Counted from the stretch's first letter, positions 51,173-59,292 are shown. The stretch: DNA of 64,000 nucleotides from Amycolatopsis thermophila (GCF_030814215.1 NZ_JAUSUT010000001.1:5456001-5520000); one strand, 5' to 3'. Numbers and translations: made by a program. Notes: generated from the letters alone by a model not told the origin.

Positions 51173-51697
51173 TCAGGCGGTGCGGTGGATCGCGTAGCCC
51201 TCGGCCTGGGTGGATTCGCCGGCGACGCGGACCCCGTAGTGGTAGGCCAGCTTTCCGCCGAGGTAGCCCGACGCGGCGAGCGCGACGAGGGCGGCCGCCG
51301 ACAGCACGAGCGGGCCGATCCCGACCGGTCCGGGGCCGTCGGAGGCCGCGCGGCGCCAGAAGAACCCGACGACGTAGGCGGCGGTGACGACGAGGTTGAG
51401 GCTCATGTGGATCAGCCCGGTGCGGAACGCCCGCGTCCCGGTGGGGATCGCCAGCAGGTCGAGGGTGCCGACCGTGGCCGCGGCGAGCGCCCCGACGACG
51501 CCGATCGCGATGAGCCAGACCGATCCACGGGCCAGAAAACCGGGGTCGTCGACGATGAGCGACCCGATGTCGAACACCAGGCTGGAAACCCAGGCGCCGA
51601 TGGGGACGGTCACCAGGATCGGGTGGAACGGGTGCCCGTACGGGCCGGCCAACATCGCGCTCACCGGCCGCTTCGCCTGCTCGAGTTCGTTCGTCAT
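51173..51697 (-). CDS. DUF2231 membrane protein
   Basis: The 174-residue protein carries the DUF2231 pattern: GHPFHPILVTVPIGAWVSSLVFD at the first helix (split here as GHPFHPILV and PIGAWVSSLVFD), then helices with GTLDLLAIP, HMSLNLVVT and GYLGGKLAYHYGVRV. The conserved His residues near membrane helices resemble heme- or metal-binding membrane proteins, but the family function is unknown. AAGGAG precedes the ATG. It diverges from the regulator gene at 51814. Confidence 0.78.
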   Translation of the reverse strand: MTNELEQAKRPVSAMLAGPYGHPFHPILVTVPIGAWVSSLVFDIGSLIVDDPGFLARGSVWLIAIGVVGALAAATVGTLDLLAIPTGTRAFRTGLIHMSLNLVVTAAYVVGFFWRRAASDGPGPVGIGPLVLSAAALVALAASGYLGGKLAYHYGVRVAGESTQAEGYAIHRTA

Positions 51698-51715
51698 GGT
51701 GAACTCCTTTTCGCC

Positions 51716-51734
51716 AATAAAGTTTGGTCTTATT
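51716..51734. promoter_or_regulatory. AT-rich inverted repeat in the divergent promoter
   Basis: AATAAAGTTTGGTCTTATT carries AATAA and TTATT ends around a 9-base centre and stands out against the GC-rich background. It sits 18 bp upstream of the DUF2231 start, in the divergent region shared with the regulator gene, and is a candidate operator for that regulator. Confidence 0.4.
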
Positions 51735-51813
51735 CGCGGCGGTGGTCAAGTCGAGCAGGTGAGCGGCAGTCGATCCGAGTTACATCCATACCTGTCGGTG
51801 TTAGCCTGCTGCC

Positions 51814-52533
51814 ATGGACCAGGAGCCGATCAGTGCGCTCGCCGCGCTGGACGATCCGCTGCGGCAAGGCATGTACAGCCACATCCGGCAGGCCAGGCAT
51901 CCGGTCAGCCGCGACGAGGCCGCCGAGGCGGTCGGGATCTCCCGCAAGCTGGCCGCGTTCCACCTGGACAAGCTGGTCGCGGCCGGGCTGCTGCGAACCC
52001 GCTACGAGTTCGTCGGCGGCATCCGCAAGGTCGGGCGCGCCCCCAAGGTGTACGAGCCCTCCGACCTGGAAGTACAGGTGAGCATCCCGCCCCGCCAGCA
52101 TGATGTCCTCGCCGAAATCCTGCTCGCCGCCGTCCTCGACGAAGGCGACGGCGAAACCGCGCGCGACGCTGCGCTGCGCGCCGCCCACCGCCACGGCGAG
52201 ACGCTCGGCGCCACGGAACGCGGCCAGGTCCGGCCCGGACGGTTGGGCACCGAGCGGGCGCTGACCCTCACCTCGGCCATCGTCGAACGCCACGGCTTCG
52301 AACCGGACCGGGAGACCCCGACCTGCCTGCGGCTGCGCAACTGCCCTTTCCACCCGCTCGCCGCGAAGGCGCCCGAGCTGGTGTGCGGCATCAACCAGGC
52401 CTTCCTCAGTGGCCTGCTCGACGGACTCCAGGCAGCCACCGTCGAAGCCGTACTCGACCCTCGCGCCGGCGAATGCTGCGTGGAACTCCGCCGCGCATCC
52501 GACGACGATCGCACCGACGCCCCATCGACGTAG
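51814..52533 (+). CDS. Winged-helix regulator with Cys-rich C-terminal domain (SufR-like)
   Basis: The 239-residue protein has an N-terminal winged helix (ALDDPLRQGMYSHIRQ, VGISRKLAAFHLDKLVAAGL) and a C-terminal region with clustered cysteines: TCLRLRNCPFHPLA, ELVCGINQ and GECCVEL. The CxxxxxC-PFH and later Cys resemble metal- or Fe-S-binding domains of SufR-type regulators, so redox or iron status may be sensed (inference). It diverges from the DUF2231/small membrane protein pair, its likely target. Confidence 0.78.
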   Translation: MDQEPISALAALDDPLRQGMYSHIRQARHPVSRDEAAEAVGISRKLAAFHLDKLVAAGLLRTRYEFVGGIRKVGRAPKVYEPSDLEVQVSIPPRQHDVLAEILLAAVLDEGDGETARDAALRAAHRHGETLGATERGQVRPGRLGTERALTLTSAIVERHGFEPDRETPTCLRLRNCPFHPLAAKAPELVCGINQAFLSGLLDGLQAATVEAVLDPRAGECCVELRRASDDDRTDAPST

Positions 52534-52650
52534 CCTTCACCGGGCGTCGAAACACTCTGCGAGCCCGCTGCCGCACCCACGCGGGCCGAATCGGGAACAC
52601 CAGGACATCTGAACACTGCGCGGTTCTGGTGAACATCTTCCGGGTCGCAC

Positions 52651-52669
52651 AGTGTCGGCATGCTGACAT
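52651..52669 (+). promoter_or_regulatory. Crp/Fnr-type palindrome before the radical SAM gene
   Basis: GTGTCGGCATGCTGACAT (52652-52669) is a dyad, TGTC-N8-GACA, with a palindromic GCATGC core. It shares GTGTC-N5-GCTGACA with the sites at 56314 and 60348. It lies 80 bp upstream of the radical SAM start and is a candidate operator for the Crp/Fnr protein encoded at 56374. Confidence 0.6.
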
Positions 52670-52748
52670 TCGCGCTGCCGGAACCGGCCCAGGCTGGTGG
52701 GGTTGCGTGTCGGCACCCTGATCACGAACCTTGACCGAGGAGCGGCTG

Positions 52749-54353
52749 GTGGCGGAGCAGAAGCGGGATCGGGATGAGGTGTTCATCGAGTACACCAAGA
52801 GCATCTGCCCGGTGTGCAAGGTCGTTATCGACGCGCAGGTCAACATCCGCCAGGACCGGGTCTACCTGCGCAAACGCTGCAAGGAGCACGGCGAGTTCGA
52901 GGCGCTGGTCTATGGCGACGCCCAGGCGTACCTGTCTTCGACGCGGTTCAACAAGCCGGGCACGATCCCGCTGACCTTCCAGACCGAGGTCAAGGACGGC
53001 TGCCCGTCGGACTGCGGGCTGTGCCCCGAGCACAAGCAGCATGCCTGCCTCGGGATCATCGAAGTGAACACGAACTGCAACCTGGACTGCCCGATCTGCT
53101 TCGCCGACTCCGGGCACCAGCCCGACGGCTACTCGATCAGCCTGGAGCAGTGCGAGCGGATGCTGGACGTGTTCGTCGAATCCGAGGGCGAAGCCGAAGT
53201 GGTGATGTTCTCCGGCGGTGAACCCACCATCCACAAGCACATCCTCGACTTCATCGACCTCGCCCAGGCCAAGCCGATCCGCAACGTCAACCTCAACACC
53301 AACGGCATCCGGCTCGCTACCGACAAGCGCTTCGCCGCGGCGCTGGGCGAACGCAACGGCCGCGGCGGCAAGTCGATCAACATCTACCTCCAGTTCGACG
53401 GCTTCGACGAGCGCACCCACCGGGAGATCCGCGGCAAGGACCTGCGCGAGCGCAAGGCGCAGGCGCTGGACAACTGCGCCGAGGCCGGGCTCACCGTCAC
53501 CCTCGTGGCCGCCGTCGAGCGCGGGCTCAACGAGCACGAGCTCGGTGACATCATCGAGTTCGGGCTGGCGCACCCGGCGGTGCGGTCGGTGTCGTTCCAG
53601 CCGGTCACCCACTCCGGCCGGCACGTGGAGTTCGATCCGCTGACCCGGCTCACCAACGCGTGCGTCATCGAGCTGATCGCCGCGCAACGCCCGGACTGGT
53701 TCGGCAAGGATGATTTCTTCCCGGTGCCGTGCTGCTTCCCGACCTGCCGCTCGATCACCTACCTGCTCACCGGAGGAACGCCGGGGCAACCGGACTTCGG
53801 GATCGTGCCGATCCCGCGGCTGCTGCAGGTGGAGGACTACCTGGACTACGTGTCCAACCGCGTCGTGCCCGACTACGCGATCCGGGAGGCGCTGGAGAAG
53901 CTGTGGAGCGCCTCGGCGTTCATGGGGACCGCGACCACCGAGGGCAAGCTGCGCGCGGCCGCCGAGGCACTGGACTGCGCCGACGCCTGCGGGGTGAACC
54001 TGCCCGAGGCGCTGGCCAACCTCACCGACCGGGCGTTCATGATCGTGGTACAGGACTTCCAAGACCCGTACACCCTCAACGTCAAACAGCTGATGAAGTG
54101 CTGCGTCGAGGAGATCACCCCGGACGGGCGGCTGATCCCGTTCTGCGCCTACAACTCCGTCGGCTACCGCGAGCAGGTGCGTGAGCGGATGTCCGGGGTG
54201 AAGATCGCCGACGTCGTCCCGAACTCGGCCGAGCTGCAGCCGTTGCTGGTCGACTCGCCGTATGGTTCCAAGATCGCGGCGGGCAATGGAAACGGGCACC
54301 GGCCGATCGCGCCGGACACCACCAATGTGGGCCGGCGGGCGGTGCGCGAGTGA
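52749..54353 (+). CDS. Radical SAM protein of the Tes/MJ0619 family
   Basis: The 534-residue protein has an N-terminal zinc-ribbon-like part (ICPVCKVV and RKRCKEHGEF), then CPSDCGLCPEHKQHAC, the radical SAM cluster motif CNLDCPICFADSG (CxxxCxxC, about residue 115), FSGGEPTIHKH, and C-terminal cysteines in VPCCFPTCRS, KCCVEEITPDGRLIPFCAYN. These extra Cys blocks are those of MJ0619-type proteins, the family that includes archaeal tetraether lipid synthase Tes. GTG 52749 is preferred because GAGGAG lies six bases upstream; TTG 52731 is the longer option. It overlaps a methyltransferase (GTGA). A C-C bond-forming or radical lipid-modifying role is possible, not proven. Confidence 0.83.
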   Translation: MAEQKRDRDEVFIEYTKSICPVCKVVIDAQVNIRQDRVYLRKRCKEHGEFEALVYGDAQAYLSSTRFNKPGTIPLTFQTEVKDGCPSDCGLCPEHKQHACLGIIEVNTNCNLDCPICFADSGHQPDGYSISLEQCERMLDVFVESEGEAEVVMFSGGEPTIHKHILDFIDLAQAKPIRNVNLNTNGIRLATDKRFAAALGERNGRGGKSINIYLQFDGFDERTHREIRGKDLRERKAQALDNCAEAGLTVTLVAAVERGLNEHELGDIIEFGLAHPAVRSVSFQPVTHSGRHVEFDPLTRLTNACVIELIAAQRPDWFGKDDFFPVPCCFPTCRSITYLLTGGTPGQPDFGIVPIPRLLQVEDYLDYVSNRVVPDYAIREALEKLWSASAFMGTATTEGKLRAAAEALDCADACGVNLPEALANLTDRAFMIVVQDFQDPYTLNVKQLMKCCVEEITPDGRLIPFCAYNSVGYREQVRERMSGVKIADVVPNSAELQPLLVDSPYGSKIAAGNGNGHRPIAPDTTNVGRRAVRE

Positions 54354-55162
54354 ACACGCCCGCGGAGATCAAGGCCTGCTGCGCCGCCTCCTACGGCAAC
54401 GACGCCGTGGCCCTGGTGCTGGGGGAGTCCTACCACCCCGGCGGGCCGGCGCTGACCCGGCTGCTGGCCGAGCGGCTGCGGTTGCGCAGCGGGCGGCGGG
54501 TCGCCGACATCGCCGCCGGGCCCGGTGCGACCGCGCGGCTGCTCGCTGCCGAGTTCGACGTCTCCGTCGACGGTGTCGACCTTGGACAGGCCACAGTGGA
54601 ACGCGCGGCGACGTTGACCGGCGAGGCCGGGCTCGCGGCGAAGGTGCGGTTCCACCTCGGTGACGCCGAACGAATCCCGCTGCCGGACAATGCTTTCGAC
54701 GCGGTGGTGTGCGAGTGCGCGTTCTGCATGTTCCCGGACAAGGCCGTCGCCGCGGCCGAGTTCGCGCGGATCCTGCGGCCCGGCGGGCGGGTTGGCATCA
54801 CCGACGTCACCGTTGCCGGGGGTGGGCTGCAGGAGGAGCTACGGACGTTGGCGGCGTGGGTTGCCTGCGTCGCCGACGCCCGGCCCCTGGTGGAATATGC
54901 GGCGGTCCTGGAACGGGCCGGGCTGCGTGTCGTGCACACCCAGCCCCACGACACCGCGATCGCGCGGGTGATCGACGAGATCGACGCCCGGCTGCGGGTG
55001 CTGCGGATGACCGCGTCCGCCCGGTTGGCCGAGGCCGGGGTGGACACCGACGCGGTACTACGGTACGCGGCGCTGGCCCGGCAGGCCGTCGCTGACGGGC
55101 TCATCGGGTACGCGCTGCTCGTCGCCGAGAAGCCTGCTTCGGACAGAGTGTTCGCCGGCTGA
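54350..55162 (+). CDS. SAM-dependent methyltransferase (ArsM/UbiE-like)
   Basis: The 270-residue class I methyltransferase begins IKACCAASYGNDAVALVLG and ESYHPGGPALT, an N-terminus shared with ArsM-like proteins, then has motif I VADIAAGPGATARLLA, the acidic VDGVDLG and LRPGGRVGITDV (motif III region). The C-terminal third is helical. The paired Cys (CC) and a later VAC could bind a metal(loid), but full ArsM Cys spacing was not established. GTG overlaps the radical SAM stop, so the two enzymes are co-translated and probably act in one pathway. Confidence 0.82.
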   Translation: MNTPAEIKACCAASYGNDAVALVLGESYHPGGPALTRLLAERLRLRSGRRVADIAAGPGATARLLAAEFDVSVDGVDLGQATVERAATLTGEAGLAAKVRFHLGDAERIPLPDNAFDAVVCECAFCMFPDKAVAAAEFARILRPGGRVGITDVTVAGGGLQEELRTLAAWVACVADARPLVEYAAVLERAGLRVVHTQPHDTAIARVIDEIDARLRVLRMTASARLAEAGVDTDAVLRYAALARQAVADGLIGYALLVAEKPASDRVFAG

Positions 55163-55228
55163 GTGGCCTGCTCGGCACATCCTCCCGGGTGGTCCGCCTC
55201 CTGGTGGGTGCCGTCGCCGCAGACGCCG

Positions 55229-55897
55229 TCACCGTGTCCGTCCCTTCTTGCGGGGACCGAGCAGCGAGAGGACCACACCCGCGACGGCGCCGAGCGCGAC
55301 GCTGAGAAACGCCTCGGTCATCGGCGGGATGCCGACCAGAACAGGCCCGGCCAGCGCGTCGCGCGCGGACAGCAGCACAGTGACCGCGACAGCGATCAGT
55401 GCACCGCCGAGGGCTGAGCGGGCTGCCGCGATGATCGGCAGCGGCCGTCCGGCTCGCAGTCGCCGGGCGACCGGCCAGGCCGCGGCGACCACGGCCGGGG
55501 CCAGGTGATAGTTGGTCGTCGAGTTGGCCGTGGCGAGGGCGAACCACCCCGCAGCGGCCAAAAGTGCGACGCCCAGGCCCGCGTACCAGGGGCCTGCCGC
55601 GCGCGCAGTCAGGCCCTCGACGTCGAGTCCGTCAAGGACGTCGGGTGCCTGTTTCCGGACGGCGTCGAGGACGGCGCCGGCGCGGGGATTGACCATCGCG
55701 GTGTCGCCGACCACCACGGTGGGCACGGTCTCGTTGCCGCCCGCCACCGCTCGCACCCGCGCCGCGGCGTCGGCGTCCTCCCAGATGTTGACCTTGTTGA
55801 CGGGTAGCCCGATCCGGTCCAGGTCGCCGAGCAGGCGCGAGCAGTACGGGCAACCGGGCCGCCAGTACACGGTGGCGCCCGGGTCGTTCCCGGTCAA
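55229..55897 (-). CDS. Glutaredoxin-like domain fused to a membrane domain
   Basis: The 222-residue protein has a glutaredoxin fold in the first 85 residues (TVYWRPGCPYCSRLLGDLDR with the CPYC redox pair, ETVPTVVVGD for the cis-Pro) followed by about four hydrophobic helices. It resembles mycoredoxin-type proteins with an added membrane anchor. It may reduce membrane-associated mixed disulfides. The start is TTG 55897, overlapping the DUF427 stop (TTGA), which suggests translational coupling. Confidence 0.75.
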   Translation of the reverse strand: MTGNDPGATVYWRPGCPYCSRLLGDLDRIGLPVNKVNIWEDADAAARVRAVAGGNETVPTVVVGDTAMVNPRAGAVLDAVRKQAPDVLDGLDVEGLTARAAGPWYAGLGVALLAAAGWFALATANSTTNYHLAPAVVAAAWPVARRLRAGRPLPIIAAARSALGGALIAVAVTVLLSARDALAGPVLVGIPPMTEAFLSVALGAVAGVVLSLLGPRKKGRTR

Positions 55898-56235
55898 GAT
55901 GTGCGACCGAACAGGCGGGCCCAGAGGCCACCGCCGGGGCGGGGTTCGGGTTCGCCCTCGATCCGCACGTCCGGGTAGAACGCGACGTGGTTCTTGATCC
56001 GCCGGGCCAGCGGGCTGGGATGCGGATAGTACCACGCCACGTCCAGCTCGCCGCCGCGGTCGGAGGTGAGGTTGTAGTAGCTCGCGAGGCCCTTCCACGG
56101 GCAGAGCGTCTTGGTTCGGCTCTTGGCGAAGTACTCGGTGTGCACCGACTCCGGCGGGAAGTAGTGGTTTCCTTCGACGCGGACCGTGCGTGGCGCTTCG
56201 GCCAGCACGATCCCGTTCCACACGGCACGCAACAC
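55894..56235 (-). CDS. DUF427 family protein
   Basis: The 113-residue protein begins VLRAVWNGIVLAEAPRTVRV and has the DUF427 hallmark TKTLCPWKGLASYYN (CPWKG) and VAWYYPHPSP. Function is unknown; the fold is a small beta barrel. Starts at GTG 56235 or TTG 56232 just after GGAGG fit the domain start. An ATG at 56310 would add a non-conserved N-terminus. It precedes the glutaredoxin fusion and diverges from the Crp/Fnr gene. Confidence 0.8.
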   Translation of the reverse strand: MLRAVWNGIVLAEAPRTVRVEGNHYFPPESVHTEYFAKSRTKTLCPWKGLASYYNLTSDRGGELDVAWYYPHPSPLARRIKNHVAFYPDVRIEGEPEPRPGGGLWARLFGRTS

Positions 56236-56313
56236 GCCTCCATACCACCACCCCACGGGGGAGCGGGCAGCTGGATTGTCAGCAGGCCGACAGGACGGGA
56301 AGTGTGTCACTTC

Positions 56314-56331
56314 GCTGACACTCGATGACCA
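56314..56331. promoter_or_regulatory. Crp/Fnr-type palindrome in the crp/DUF427 divergon
   Basis: GTGTCACTTCGCTGACAC is a perfect dyad in its arms (GTGTCA and TGACAC). It shares GTGTC-N5-GCTGACAC with 60348-60365 and is similar to 52652-52669. It lies 42 bp before the Crp/Fnr ATG and 78 bp before the DUF427 start, so it could serve both directions. Confidence 0.62.
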
Positions 56332-56355
56332 TTGGACGGGCGTTAGCGGTGGGAC

Positions 56356-56373
56356 GCTGTCACGCTGGACAGC
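56356..56373 (+). promoter_or_regulatory. Second palindrome abutting the Crp/Fnr start codon
   Basis: GCTGTC-ACGCTG-GACAGC has perfect 6-base arms and ends at the base before the ATG at 56374. Its TGTC/GACA spacing is N6 rather than N8, so it may be a different or autoregulatory site. There is no ribosome binding site in it. Confidence 0.4.
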
Positions 56374-57120
56374 ATGGCTCCCTCACACCTGTCGAAGCTG
56401 CCGGCCGCGGCGATGGAGCAGACGATGCGGCTGCTGGGCACCGGCCCGGCGGCGGACATGGCGATCCGGCAGGCCGCGTGGGTGGCCCGGTGCGTCGGGC
56501 GGGGCGAGGCTGCCCCGCTGGGGCCGGCCGATGTGGACGCGCTCGCCGCGACTCTGCGCACCCAGACCTACGAGCGTGGCTCGGTGCTCTTTCGCGGCGG
56601 TGCTGCCGCGGACGGGGTGTGGATCGTGCAGCGCGGCCGGGTCGAGCTGTCGGTGGGTGCCGGCCGGCGCCGGGCCGTGGTTTACGTGCTGCAGCCGGGA
56701 GACGTGGACGGTGACATCCAGCACCTGCTCGACATGCCGCTGACCTACACCGCCCGCGCCCTGGACGAGGTGACTGCCCTGGCGCTGGGTGCGGCGTCGT
56801 TCGAGAAGCTGCTGGCCGAACATCCCTTGATCGCCCGGCGGTGGCTGTCCAGCGTCGCGCAGCGGCTGGCGACCAGCCAGGGCCGCATCATCGGGCTGCT
56901 GGGCCGGTCCTTGACCGAGCAGGTGGCCCGGCTGCTGCTGGACGAAGCGGTCGACGGGGAGGTTCCGCTGCCGCAGCGCACCCTCGCCGCGATGCTCGGC
57001 GTGCAGCGCCCCTCGCTGAACAAGATCCTCAAAGAGTTCGAGCGCCAAGGCCTGATCGAGGTGCGCTACGCCGCCATCGGCCTGCGCGACCCGGCCAAGC
57101 TGCTCACCACCGCCGGATAG
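56374..57120 (+). CDS. Crp/Fnr-family transcriptional regulator
   Basis: The 248-residue protein has an effector barrel (residues about 50-150, with [22 protein letters not shown] split as GSVLFRGG and [10 protein letters not shown]) and a C-terminal winged helix: [20 protein letters not shown] then [17 protein letters not shown]. The recognition helix reads Q-R-P-S-L-N-K instead of Crp R-E-x-x-x-R, implying a DNA target other than TGTGA. The GTGTC-N5-GCTGACAY palindromes are its likely sites. No Fe-S Cys cluster as in Fnr is present. It diverges from DUF427. Confidence 0.83.
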   Translation: MAPSHLSKLPAAAMEQTMRLLGTGPAADMAIRQAAWVARCVGRGEAAPLGPADVDALAATLRTQTYERGSVLFRGGAAADGVWIVQRGRVELSVGAGRRRAVVYVLQPGDVDGDIQHLLDMPLTYTARALDEVTALALGAASFEKLLAEHPLIARRWLSSVAQRLATSQGRIIGLLGRSLTEQVARLLLDEAVDGEVPLPQRTLAAMLGVQRPSLNKILKEFERQGLIEVRYAAIGLRDPAKLLTTAG

Positions 57121-57133
57121 GAGACGAAACCGC

Positions 57134-57395
57134 GATGTCCACCGAAGTCGCTGAGCGGCTCGTCGGCGGCGTATGCCCCTACTGCGGGTGCATCCCGAAC
57201 ACGATGACGATCCGCGACGCCAGCAGCCTCGCCGAGGCGACCAGGTTGCCGTGGACCGCTTCACCGGCAAAGGCGGCCGGCGACGCATCACCGGCCCACG
57301 CGCCGTGCTGACCGGCGACCCGCGCGATCGTGCTCGAGACCGGCACCGACCCGGCCATCCCGTCGATTCCCGGCCTGGAGGTGACGAGGTGGCGG
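57134..57395 (+). pseudogene. Fragment of a flavoprotein disulfide reductase (MerA-like)
   Basis: ERLVGGVCPYCGCIPNTMTI and RDASSLAEATR match the redox-active N-terminal part of MerA/dihydrolipoamide-dehydrogenase-like flavoproteins (VGG-CPY-GCIPSK-type). After a frame change VAVDRFTGKGGRRRITGPRA and then IVLETGTDPAIPSIPGLE match the later FAD-domain segment. The pieces are in different frames and the rest is missing. A 3'-portion of an intact-looking member of the same family is at 63278-64000. Confidence 0.7.
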
Positions 57396-57436
57396 TCGAC
57401 GTGGCCGGCGAGGTCTGCCGGCACACCGGCAGGCAG

Positions 57437-58450
57437 ATGTGCCCGCGGTGTTCGTGGACGCGGCCCCGCGATGCGGCGCTGCTGGTGTTGCGCGGCCGGA
57501 CCGCGCGCACGGCGTTACCGGTGGCGATCGTGGTCGGCACGGTGCTGTCGCTGGTGAACCAGGGCTCGACGATCCTCGCCGGTACGGCAACGACGAGCAC
57601 GTGGGTTCGGGTGGCGGTGAACTACGCGGTGCCGTTCACCGTCGCCAGCGTGGGCTACCTCGCCGGACGCCGGACCGCTGCGGACACCACGCCTTGGCAG
57701 GGCTACCTGGTCGGCTACCACGACGCCCGGCCCGGCATCACCGAGCTCATCCTGGGGCAGGCCACGGATCGGCGGGCGGAACGGCCCTACTCGTGGCTGC
57801 TGGAACGGCTGCCCGGCCGGCATGCGGTGATCCTTGACCTCGCCTGCGGTTCGGCACCAACCCGTGAGCTGGTTCCGGACGCGCGGTGGCTCGGCGTCGA
57901 CTTCTCCGCCGGGGAGCTGGCGCTCGCCGTGGCCGCCGGTCGCGGCCCGGTGGTCCGCGGCCGCGCCGAGCAACTGCCGATCGGCGACAACAGCGTCGGG
58001 GCCGTGTGTGCGGCGATGTGCCTGCCGGTGCTGACGCCGCTGGATGAGGTGCTGGCCGAGGTGAAACGGGTGTTGCGGCCCGGCGGGACGCTGGTGGCGC
58101 TGGTGCCGTCCCGGATGTGGTTCGGGCGTGGGCTGCTCGGGTGGTGGCGGGTGCTGCGGGCGCTGGGCGTCCGCTCCCAGCCGTGGCCCAACCCCGGCGC
58201 TCGTGACGGGCTGCCGAAGATCCTGCGCGCGCACGGGTTCGTCGTCGAAGCCGGCGAGCGCCGCGTGTTCCGGCGCGAGATCGGCGATCCGCGCGCGGCG
58301 GCTCTGGTCGTCGACGGACTGTACCTGCCCGGCATCCCGCCCGATCGGGTCGAGGCCGCGCGCGCCGCGCTGGCGTCCTGGGCGCGGCCGGGGCGCCGGC
58401 TGCCGTTCCCGCTGCGCCGCGTCGTCGCCCACCTGCCCGTCGCGGGTTGA
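57437..58450 (+). CDS. NrtS-like membrane segment fused to a methyltransferase
   Basis: The roughly 337-residue protein begins with two hydrophobic helices in a pattern like NrtS (VAIVVGTVLSLVNQGSTIL, VAVNYAVPFTVASVGYLAG). From about residue 130 there is a class I methyltransferase: VILDLACGSAPTRELV, WLGVDFSAGELA, EQLPIGDNSVGAVCAAM and KRVLRPGGTLVALVPS. The N-terminus is uncertain; ATG 57437 is used because upstream DNA is the flavoprotein relic. A membrane-anchored methyltransferase beside a CDP-alcohol phosphatidyltransferase suggests a lipid substrate (inference). Confidence 0.75.
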   Translation: MCPRCSWTRPRDAALLVLRGRTARTALPVAIVVGTVLSLVNQGSTILAGTATTSTWVRVAVNYAVPFTVASVGYLAGRRTAADTTPWQGYLVGYHDARPGITELILGQATDRRAERPYSWLLERLPGRHAVILDLACGSAPTRELVPDARWLGVDFSAGELALAVAAGRGPVVRGRAEQLPIGDNSVGAVCAAMCLPVLTPLDEVLAEVKRVLRPGGTLVALVPSRMWFGRGLLGWWRVLRALGVRSQPWPNPGARDGLPKILRAHGFVVEAGERRVFRREIGDPRAAALVVDGLYLPGIPPDRVEAARAALASWARPGRRLPFPLRRVVAHLPVAG

Positions 58451-58462
58451 GAGGACAACCAG

Positions 58463-58621
58463 TTGTCGCACCTGCCGTCGTCGCCGTCCGCCGATGCCGT
58501 CTTCCGGGCCTTTCCGACCCCGTGGGACCGTTGGTCGACTATCACGAGGCGCTGCTCGGCCCGGCGCCCGGCCGACGGCGGGTACGCGGGCCTCAAGACG
58601 CTTCTCGGCGACGCCCGGTGA
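58463..58621 (+). CDS. Small protein coupled to the CDP-alcohol phosphatidyltransferase
   Basis: A 52-residue frame starts at TTG 58463 with GAGAGGA eight bases upstream and reads SHLPSSPSADAVFRAFPTPW then DGGYAGLKTLLGDAR. Its stop overlaps the GTG of the next gene (GTGA), which supports real translation. I recognise no domain. It may be a coupling leader or a remnant of a larger gene. A 14-bp palindrome (GACAAC-CA-GTTGTC) covers the start codon. Confidence 0.4.
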   Translation: MSHLPSSPSADAVFRAFPTPWDRWSTITRRCSARRPADGGYAGLKTLLGDAR

Positions 58622-59292
58622 CGACCGAGCCGGACAGCCGCGCGGCCACCAATGCGCTCTTGGCCGGGTTGCGGCAGGGACGCTGGCAGCCGCGAGCCTG
58701 GACGAGCTTCCTGCTGGATGCCACCCGGCGCTCGATCCGCCAGGCCCGGCTGCGGCCGCGCGCGCTCGGTGAGATCACGGTGCTTCACCTCGTCTTCGCC
58801 GCGGCCGGTCGCCGGAGGCGTCCCGTGTGGACGGTGGTGAGCTGGGCACTGGCGGTCAGCCACCTGGGCATGCTGGAAGACCGCCGCTCCCTCGGGGTGG
58901 CCGATGTCGTCACGTTGACCCGCGCCAACCTGCCCGCGATCAGCGTCGGGTGGGCCGTGCCTGTCGTCGCGCCGGCCAGTGATCTGGCCGACGGCCGCCT
59001 CGCCCACGGGCTCAGTACCCCGTCGCGGTTCGGGGCTGCCGCGGACTCGCTGGCCGACGCGGCCTTCTGGGCCTGGTTCGCGCTGCGGCACGAACCCAGC
59101 CGCCGGATATGGACCGCCGCGCTGGTGGCCTGGGTGGCTCCGGTCATCGCGGTCACCACAGTCGGCCTCGGACGTGGCCGGATGGTGGACGCACCGCACC
59201 CGGCGGTCGTCCGGCCGGCCGCCGCGATGCAGGCCGTACTCGCGGTCCGCGCCGTCCTCCGCTGGACACGGCACTACCGCAGCAGCAGGTAG
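58618..59292 (+). CDS. CDP-alcohol phosphatidyltransferase family protein
   Basis: The 224-residue membrane protein has the family motif as DLADGRLAHGLSTPSRFG then AAADSLADAAF, i.e. DxxDGRxA-x-G...G-AAxD-xLAD, with the usual Arg replaced by His (AH for AR). Several helices follow. The family exchanges CMP of CDP-diacylglycerol or a CDP-alcohol for a polar headgroup. The start is GTG 58618. It overlaps the PiT gene convergently by 19 bases. With the radical SAM enzyme and two methyltransferases it suggests polar-lipid synthesis. Confidence 0.78.
   Translation: MTTEPDSRAATNALLAGLRQGRWQPRAWTSFLLDATRRSIRQARLRPRALGEITVLHLVFAAAGRRRRPVWTVVSWALAVSHLGMLEDRRSLGVADVVTLTRANLPAISVGWAVPVVAPASDLADGRLAHGLSTPSRFGAAADSLADAAFWAWFALRHEPSRRIWTAALVAWVAPVIAVTTVGLGRGRMVDAPHPAVVRPAAAMQAVLAVRAVLRWTRHYRSSR

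Noticed and set aside
58447..59292. Longer 281-residue version of the CDP-alcohol phosphatidyltransferase
   Set aside because: The first 57 residues are a shadow of the small upstream frame; GTG 58618 overlaps that frame's stop and begins the conserved part.
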